Source: an uncultured Ruminococcus sp.
GTDB lineage: Bacteria; Bacillota; Clostridia; Oscillospirales; Ruminococcaceae
Direction of reading: 5' to 3'
NCBI GenBank assembly: GCA_900541495.1
Contig: UQKC01000076.1
Span: 1-9,412 of the forward strand
DNA length: 9,412 nucleotides
This document shows positions 4,911 through 9,412 of the stretch, one piece after another (position 1 is the first letter of the stretch; every line of letters begins with the position of its first letter). The notes under the pieces were generated by a model. The model did not search any database and was not told the DNA's origin. It saw only the letters and a program-made list of their open reading frames with translations. A program made the translations under genes and the position numbers.

Positions 4911-5249
4911 TCACGATTTTGTTAAAGTCAGAAAAACCGAAACAACAATGTAGATGAATGATGTCGAAGATAAAAACCTGCCGAGCTTTTTGTGCTGCGC
5001 TTCAAATTCATCGAAGTAATCAGCATATTTGTCCGCAGGTATCTCCTCGCCGTCATCGTCTGTCACTACCGCCGAGATGAAAAGCGCCATTATGTAGCCG
5101 ATAACGAGCGGGATAAGCGTCAGCAGCGGCGAAACGGAGTTCGGGAAAACGAATATCCGCAGCAGAAGACATATCAAAGTAAGGATATTTCCCGCAAGCC
5201 GAACCTTTAATCCCGTGTCGAACCTGTCAAAAAGAGTTTCTTTGTCCAT
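4911..5249 (-). CDS. Three-span membrane protein of unknown function
   Basis: A 112-residue integral membrane protein with hydrophobic segments at about 17-35, 40-62 and 94-110, and an acidic loop DDDGEEIPADKYADYFDEFE (64-83) between the second and third. I do not recognise the family. It is the first gene of a two-gene unit with the lipoprotein 9 bp downstream, suggesting that the two act together at the membrane. The start at 5249 has AAGGA about 11 nt upstream, a little far but acceptable. A promoter is not obvious; the only candidate is TGATAAAAT within the palindrome at 5304-5326, without a good -35. Confidence 0.8.
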   Translation of the reverse strand: MDKETLFDRFDTGLKVRLAGNILTLICLLLRIFVFPNSVSPLLTLIPLVIGYIMALFISAVVTDDDGEEIPADKYADYFDEFEAQHKKLGRFLSSTSFIYIVVSVFLTLTKS

Positions 5250-5280
5250 TTTTATTTTTTCCTTAAACGTCAGAATTTTT

Positions 5281-5592
5281 AGGGGACAAAATACGCCCCT
5301 CGGTGTAATTTTATCATAAAATTACATATCAATGCAGGGGCAGGGTCGCCCTGCCCGTGGAACGGAAGCGCAGAAATTACCGACTATTCGTTAATCGGGA
5401 CGAGATCCACGTCCTTTAAAGTCATTTTTGGAAATAAGCTGTTTTCCGAAAACGGGCGGATATAGAATCCGCCCCTACGGTAAGATACATAGCGCAAAAT
5501 CAAATCGGCAATATTGGTACAGAAATACCCATTTATAGTGTAAATGCGCACCGAAAAATCGTTCCTGCAAAACGGGACGGGAAACCCGTCCC
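5281..5592. repeat. Cluster of small hairpin repeats between two operons
   Basis: This gene-free stretch (5250-5656) holds several GC-rich hairpins in AT-rich DNA: GGGCAGGG-TCG-CCCTGCCC (5338-5356), GGGCGGAT-ATAGA-ATCCGCCC (5454-5474) and GGGACGGG-AAA-CCCGTCCC (5574-5592). The last two share flanks: AAAACGGG before and GCCCCTACGGTA or GTCCCCTACAGTA after. A fragment at 5281-5306 (AGGGGACAAAATACGCCCCTCGGTG) is a weaker relative. An AT palindrome, TGTAATTTTA-TCA-TAAAATTACA, lies at 5304-5326. Flanks are kept while stem sequences differ, which resembles dispersed intergenic repeats of gut Clostridia. A 75-codon frame across them (5384-5611, minus) is taken as spurious. Confidence 0.7.
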
Positions 5593-5627
5593 CTACAGTA
5601 TTAAAAACCAATTCACGAAATATAAAA

Positions 5628-5660
5628 ATTACGCATTACGCATTACGAATTACGCATTAA
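5628..5660. repeat. 7-bp tandem repeat abutting the proS stop codon
   Basis: Four units of ATTACGC (the third is ATTACGA) followed by ATTAA run from 5628 to 5660. The array includes the proS stop codon (5659-5657, minus strand). It resembles the ATTCCG-type AT palindrome immediately after rpsT (903-940). Confidence 0.75.
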
Positions 5661-7105
5661 TAAGCTTTGCCCCAGTAAACCATCTTCTTGGCAGGTTTGC
5701 CGCAGCATACGCACTTGTCGGAAAGGTTCTCCTGAGCGAATGGGATACATCTCGAGCCAACGCCCGTGAGTTCCTTTACCTTGTCCTCGCACTCTTCTTC
5801 GCCGCACCACATTGCCTTTACGAAGCCGTCGCCGTTCTTTGCAAGTGCTTCCTTGATCTCGTCAAGGCTTGTGCAAGCGTAGGTGTGCTTTTCGCGGTTT
5901 TCGAATGCCTTTGCGAACATTCCCTCGGGGATATCCTTTTCGAGCATTGCTGTAATGGTTTCAACAACGTTTTCAAGAGCAACGTCTTTCTTTTCGCCGT
6001 TGTAACGTGTGCAGACTACGCACTTGTCGTTCTCGATATCCTTAGGTCCGAGTTCGATTCTTACAGGAACGCCCTTCATTTCGTATTCGGCGAACTTCCA
6101 GCCCGGTGAGTTGTCGCTGTCATCGACCTTTACTCTTACGCCTGCGGCTTTGAGCTTCTGTGCGACCTGATCTGCCATATCAAGAACGCCCTCTTTGTGC
6201 TGCTGGATAGGAATGATAACTGCCTGAACAGGTGCAACTGCAGGAGGAAGTACAAGTCCGTTGTTGTCACCGTGGGTCATGATAACTGCGCCGATAAGAC
6301 GGGTCGTCACACCCCAAGAGGTCTGGTAAGGATATACCTTTTTGTTTTCCTTGTCGGTGTACATAATGTCGAATGCTCTTGCGAAGCCGTCACCGAAGTA
6401 GTGGGAAGTACCTGCCTGAAGTGCCTTGCCGTCGTGCATAAGAGCTTCGATAGCGTAGGTAGCTTCTGCACCTGCGAACTTGTCGCTGTCGGTCTTTCTG
6501 CCCTTTACAACAGGCATTGCGAGTGACTTTTCGCAGAACTCGGCATAAACGTTGAGCATACGCTCTGTTTCTTCAATAGCCTCCTCAGCGGTAGCATGGA
6601 TAGTGTGACCCTCCTGCCAGAGGAACTCTCTTGAACGGAGGAAAGGACGGGTGGTCTTTTCCCATCTTACAACGGAAACCCACTGGTTGTAAAGCTTAGG
6701 GAGATCACGGTAGGAGTGAATGATGTTGGAGTAGTGTTCGCAGAAAAGCGTTTCGGAAGTAGGACGAACGCAAAGTCTGTCCTCGAGCTTCTCGTTGCCG
6801 CCCATTGTTACCCAAGCAACTTCGGGAGCAAAGCCCTCAACGTGGTCTTTTTCCTTCTGGAGAAGGCTCTCGGGGATAAACATAGGCATACAAACATTTT
6901 CATGTCCCGTTGCCTTGAACATTCCGTCAAGGATACGCTGGATATTTTCCCAGATAGCATAGCCGTAGGGACGGATGATCATGCAGCCCTTGACGCCGGA
7001 ATAATCCGCAAGGTCGGCATTTTTGACGATGTCGGTGTACCATTGGGCAAAGTCCACATCGCGTGAGGTGATTTTTTCCACCATTTTTTTGTTGTCGTTT
7101 GCCAT
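5657..7105 (-). CDS. proS: Prolyl-tRNA synthetase, archaeal/eukaryotic-type
   Basis: Charges tRNA-Pro with proline. The 482-residue protein is of the short type without the editing insertion (INS) between motifs 2 and 3 found in the E. coli enzyme. Class II landmarks: VRPTSET at 113-119 (proline-binding loop), motif 2 RWEKTTRPFLRSREFLWQEGHT at 147-168, and motif 3 GVTTRLIGAVIMTHGD at 265-280. The anticodon-binding domain spans about 290-400. The C-terminal zinc domain has C434-x4-C439-x25-C465-x2-C468, the spacing of the Thermus enzyme, and the chain ends in the conserved Tyr (WGKAY). It lies 33 bp after the phosphoglucomutase gene on the same strand, and no T-box leader is seen in that gap, so it is probably expressed from the upstream promoter. 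AGGA about 11 nt before ATG 7105 supports the start. Confidence 0.97.
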   Translation of the reverse strand: MANDNKKMVEKITSRDVDFAQWYTDIVKNADLADYSGVKGCMIIRPYGYAIWENIQRILDGMFKATGHENVCMPMFIPESLLQKEKDHVEGFAPEVAWVTMGGNEKLEDRLCVRPTSETLFCEHYSNIIHSYRDLPKLYNQWVSVVRWEKTTRPFLRSREFLWQEGHTIHATAEEAIEETERMLNVYAEFCEKSLAMPVVKGRKTDSDKFAGAEATYAIEALMHDGKALQAGTSHYFGDGFARAFDIMYTDKENKKVYPYQTSWGVTTRLIGAVIMTHGDNNGLVLPPAVAPVQAVIIPIQQHKEGVLDMADQVAQKLKAAGVRVKVDDSDNSPGWKFAEYEMKGVPVRIELGPKDIENDKCVVCTRYNGEKKDVALENVVETITAMLEKDIPEGMFAKAFENREKHTYACTSLDEIKEALAKNGDGFVKAMWCGEEECEDKVKELTGVGSRCIPFAQENLSDKCVCCGKPAKKMVYWGKAY

Positions 7106-7138
7106 GACTTTTTATATCCTTTCGATTTGATTCGATGT

Positions 7139-8860
7139 TTAGCCGAGTAACTTTTCAAACGCATCTTTATAGGCGTTTCTCTTGTTGTCGGCGGCTTCTT
7201 TGGTCTTGTCGGAGACCAGATAATACAGTTTGATCTTCGGCTCTGTGCCGGAGGGACGGATAACGACCGAGTCGCCGTTCTCAAGCGTGTAGAATAACAC
7301 GTTGGATTTGGGAAGTCCGGTCGGCGCGGTCTTGCCGTCGGAGTCGGTGACAAGACCGGTTTTGTAGTCAGCAACTGACGCGACCTTGACGCCGGCAATT
7401 TCTTTCGGCGGTTCCTTGCGCAAGCCGTCCATAAGGGAACTCATTTTGGCGAGTCCGTCGAGACCGGGCAGCACGATAGTGCCGATTCCCTCGGAGTAGT
7501 AGCCGTATTTTTCAAAAATGCCGCAAAGCACATCGTAAAGGCTCTTGCCGCGTGCCCGGTAAAAGGCCGCCATTTCGGTGATGAGCATGGCCGCACAAAC
7601 GGCGTCTTTATCGCGTGCATAGGTTCCGGACAGATAGCCGTAGCTTTCTTCAAAGCCGAAAATATAGGTGTGCGAGCCGGTTTCTTCAAATTCTTTGATT
7701 TTTTCGCCGATGAACTTGAAGCCGGTGAGAACATTTATCATGGTCACGCCGTTTGCTTCACAGATTTTGTCGGCAAGCTTGGTGCTGACAATGGATTTGA
7801 CTGCCGCGGCATTGGCAGGCAGTTTGTTTTCAAGTTTTCTTGCTTCAATAATATAGGAAAGAAGCATAACGCCGATCTGATTTCCGGTCAGCGGTACGAA
7901 TTCGCCGTTTGCGGCGCGCACAATAACGCCGGCACGGTCGGCGTCCGGGTCTGTTCCGATGAGAAGGTCGCAGCCTTTGTCCTCGGCGATTTTCATAGCT
8001 AACGCAAATCCGGCTTTATCCTCGGGGTTCGGGCTTTTGACGGTCGGGAAACGTCCGTCGGGAATCATCTGTTCCGGAACGCAGTACAAATGCTTCAATC
8101 CGGCACGTTTCAGAACTTCCGGGACAAGAATGCGGCCGGTTCCGTGAAACGGGGTATAAACGACCTTGAAATCGTCGGCAACGTCGGGAATGGCGTTCGG
8201 ACGGATGCGTTCGGCCAGTACAACTTTCAAATAGGCCTCATCGACTTCTTCACCGATGATCCGGATCAGACCGGATTTTTTGCCTTCTTCAAGGCTGACA
8301 AGCTTTACGCCGGTGAAGATATCGACTTTTTCGATAGCGGCTGAAACAACATCTGCCTGTTCAGGCGAGATTTGGGCGCCGTCCTCCCAATAAGCCTTAT
8401 AGCCGTTGTAAATATTGGGGTTGTGCGATGCGGTTACATTGATGCCTGCCTTGGCATGCAGGTGCCGGAGAGCAAACGAAAGCTCCGGCGTCGGACGCGG
8501 CGCGTCAAACAAATAGGCGCGAATGCCGTTGGCGGCAAGCACACGTGCGGAAATTTCCGAAAAGATGTCGGATTTTATCCGTGTATCCGACGCGATGACA
8601 ACGCCCATGTCTGCGCCGCCGTCTTGTTTGACAAGTTCGGCAAGGCCTTGGGTGGCTTGCGCAACGGTATAGATGTTCATGCCGTTGAGACCGGCACGGA
8701 TAATGCCGCGTAACCCTCCTGTACCGAAAGCAAGGGGAAAGGCAAAGCGTTCTTCAATTTCTTTCGGGTCGTTTTCGATAGCGGCAAGCTCGGCATGGAG
8801 CTCGGCGTCAAGGTCTTTATTGGATAACCATTTCTTATATTCGCTCATGTAATCGGACAT
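7139..8860 (-). CDS. pgcA: Phosphoglucomutase / phosphomannomutase (alpha-PGM superfamily)
   Basis: Interconverts glucose-1-phosphate and glucose-6-phosphate (possibly mannose phosphates too), linking glycolysis to glycogen, cell-wall sugar and glycolipid synthesis in the cytoplasm. The 573-residue length and N-terminal FGTGGLRGIIRAGLNGMN (45-62) match the B. subtilis PgcA type. All four active-site elements are intact: phosphoserine loop TASHNPNIYNGYK at 143-155 (S145), metal loop GTDPDADR at 302-309, sugar-binding GFEESYGY at 402-409, and phosphate-binding RPSGTEPKIKLYY at 535-547. The start at 8860 has GGAGA 6-7 nt upstream; a second ATG at 8848 lacks one. It is 37 bp downstream of the TSCPD gene. 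Substrate preference cannot be told from the motifs. Confidence 0.96.
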   Translation of the reverse strand: MSDYMSEYKKWLSNKDLDAELHAELAAIENDPKEIEERFAFPLAFGTGGLRGIIRAGLNGMNIYTVAQATQGLAELVKQDGGADMGVVIASDTRIKSDIFSEISARVLAANGIRAYLFDAPRPTPELSFALRHLHAKAGINVTASHNPNIYNGYKAYWEDGAQISPEQADVVSAAIEKVDIFTGVKLVSLEEGKKSGLIRIIGEEVDEAYLKVVLAERIRPNAIPDVADDFKVVYTPFHGTGRILVPEVLKRAGLKHLYCVPEQMIPDGRFPTVKSPNPEDKAGFALAMKIAEDKGCDLLIGTDPDADRAGVIVRAANGEFVPLTGNQIGVMLLSYIIEARKLENKLPANAAAVKSIVSTKLADKICEANGVTMINVLTGFKFIGEKIKEFEETGSHTYIFGFEESYGYLSGTYARDKDAVCAAMLITEMAAFYRARGKSLYDVLCGIFEKYGYYSEGIGTIVLPGLDGLAKMSSLMDGLRKEPPKEIAGVKVASVADYKTGLVTDSDGKTAPTGLPKSNVLFYTLENGDSVVIRPSGTEPKIKLYYLVSDKTKEAADNKRNAYKDAFEKLLG

Positions 8861-8897
8861 ACTTATTCTCCTTTTGTCTTTTGGCGTTTACACTAAG

Positions 8898-9155
8898 TTA
8901 TGCGTTTTGTTCTTCCAATTGACGCAGTGCTTTTGCAAGCTGATCCGGGCAGGAAGTTCCTTTGAAACCACATTGGATGCCGGAGAGCTTGGCAATTGCG
9001 TCTTTCACGCTCATGCCTGTGGCAAGTGCGGCGACGCCTTGGGTATTTCCGGCACAGCCGCCCTCAAAATCAATATGTGTGATGATTCCGTTTTCGGTTT
9101 CAATATGGATGGCTCGTGAACAGACGCCGCTTGGTTTATACGTTAATTTTGCCAT
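8898..9155 (-). CDS. TSCPD-domain protein (TIGR03905-type), unknown function
   Basis: An 85-residue protein containing the name-giving motif GTSCPDQLAKAL at 66-77, also known from the C-terminus of B12-dependent ribonucleotide reductases. Four cysteines (C12, C34, C62, C69) in GVCSRAI, GGCAGNT, IQCGF and TSCPD contexts suggest a metal or redox site; this is inference and the family function is unknown. The open frame extends to 9248, but ATG 9155 is chosen because AGGAAG lies about 8 nt upstream and MAKLTYKPSGVCSRAI is the expected family start. It is the first gene of a probable operon with pgcA and proS. Confidence 0.9.
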   Translation of the reverse strand: MAKLTYKPSGVCSRAIHIETENGIITHIDFEGGCAGNTQGVAALATGMSVKDAIAKLSGIQCGFKGTSCPDQLAKALRQLEEQNA

Positions 9156-9238
9156 GGTGGCACTTCCTTTCCGAATTTTTGAATGGCGGATTTTCGATTT
9201 TGGAAAATGTACATACAGTCTGCACATATTTACAGTAT

Positions 9239-9267
9239 AGTATATCATATATATTTTGAATTTACAA
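9239..9267 (-). promoter_or_regulatory. Probable sigma-A promoter of the TSCPD-pgcA-proS unit
   Basis: On the minus strand TTGTAA (9267-9262), a 17-bp spacer and TATACT (9244-9239) with TGA just before the -10 (extended -10). Transcription would start near 9232, about 75 nt before the TSCPD start codon. The gaps of 42 and 33 nt downstream show no further promoter. Confidence 0.6.
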
Positions 9268-9291
9268 GCGTTTTCATGCGAAAAATTGCGG

Positions 9292-9343
9292 AAAACCGTC
9301 CTTTTATGCTTTTCGTTTCGCGAAAAGCATTAGGGACGGTTTT
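9292..9343. terminator. Long two-part hairpin, probable bidirectional terminator
   Basis: Outer stem AAAACCGTCC (9292-9301) with GGACGGTTTT (9334-9343), inner stem ATGCTTTTCG (9306-9315) with CGAAAAGCAT (9321-9330), and loop TTTCG: a 52-nt, nearly perfect hairpin. T-runs form part of the arm at the plus end, and CCGCAATTTTTC follows on the minus strand. No gene in the window ends into it. It could end a minus-strand gene lying to the right or be a small repeat upstream of the TSCPD operon promoter. Confidence 0.55.
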
Positions 9344-9412
9344 AATGTTACTTTTTCGTACACTTGAATTTACAATGTAAGTGCAAGCAAAAAAAGGATG
9401 GACACAAAAGGA

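Noticed and set aside
5384..5611. Minus-strand open frame of 75 codons
   Set aside because: It runs through the hairpin repeats (its ends encode the GGGACGGG and GGGCGGAT stems), has no ribosome binding site and no protein-like composition.
5281..5660. CRISPR array
   Set aside because: The repeats are short, palindromic, irregularly spaced and have no uniform spacers; no cas genes are nearby.
7106..7138. T-box or other leader before proS
   Set aside because: Only 33 nt separate proS from the preceding gene, with no specifier stem, no T-box motif and no terminator.
9387..9412. Possible plus-strand gene start at the right edge (AAAAGG ATG, and a terminal AAAAGGA)
   Set aside because: AGG is directly adjacent to the ATG and only five codons are visible. 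The final AAAAGGA may be a ribosome binding site for a gene beyond the window, but nothing can be confirmed.

Overview
The window looks like chromosome from a spore-forming, anaerobic Gram-positive bacterium of the class Clostridia, probably Ruminococcus/Oscillospiraceae-like. This rests on gene content: the divergent arrangement rpsT | gpr-spoIIP typical of Clostridia, an archaeal/eukaryotic-type prolyl-tRNA synthetase, a TSCPD-domain protein, strong Shine-Dalgarno sequences and near-consensus sigma-A promoters. I cannot name the species from the sequence alone.

Layout from left to right. Positions 1-402 (minus strand) hold a two-gene type II toxin-antitoxin module. The toxin runs off the left edge, and its YafQ-like similarity stops at about residue 49, possibly at the end of a small inserted element. 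Positions 532-615 encode a tRNA-Leu(GAG) on the minus strand with its own consensus promoter, helically phased A-tracts upstream and a clean terminator. Positions 938-1201 encode ribosomal protein S20 (minus), with a promoter about 200 nt upstream. Divergently, on the plus strand, come the germination protease gene gpr (1685-2551), the engulfment hydrolase gene spoIIP (2815-4002) and a small single-span membrane protein gene (4046-4252). A 161-bp palindromic element (1496-1656) lies before gpr. A second 161-bp inverted-repeat element with a TTA duplication (2551-2711) lies between gpr and spoIIP.

The right half is all on the minus strand. A two-gene unit encodes a three-span membrane protein and a lipoprotein (5249 down to 4224); its end overlaps the plus-strand small membrane gene by 29 bp. 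Positions 5281-5660 are a gene-free cluster of small hairpin repeats and a 7-bp tandem repeat. Then comes a three-gene cluster transcribed leftward from a promoter near 9240-9267: TSCPD protein, phosphoglucomutase/phosphomannomutase and prolyl-tRNA synthetase (9155 down to 5657). A 52-nt hairpin lies near the right edge.

The window is mostly conserved housekeeping and sporulation genes with several small non-autonomous repeats in the gaps. I do not see a large undescribed multi-gene system. The best leads are the disrupted toxin gene, the element that supplies the last base of the gpr stop codon, the phased A-tracts before tRNA-Leu, the long rpsT leader, and the uncharacterised small membrane protein downstream of spoIIP.
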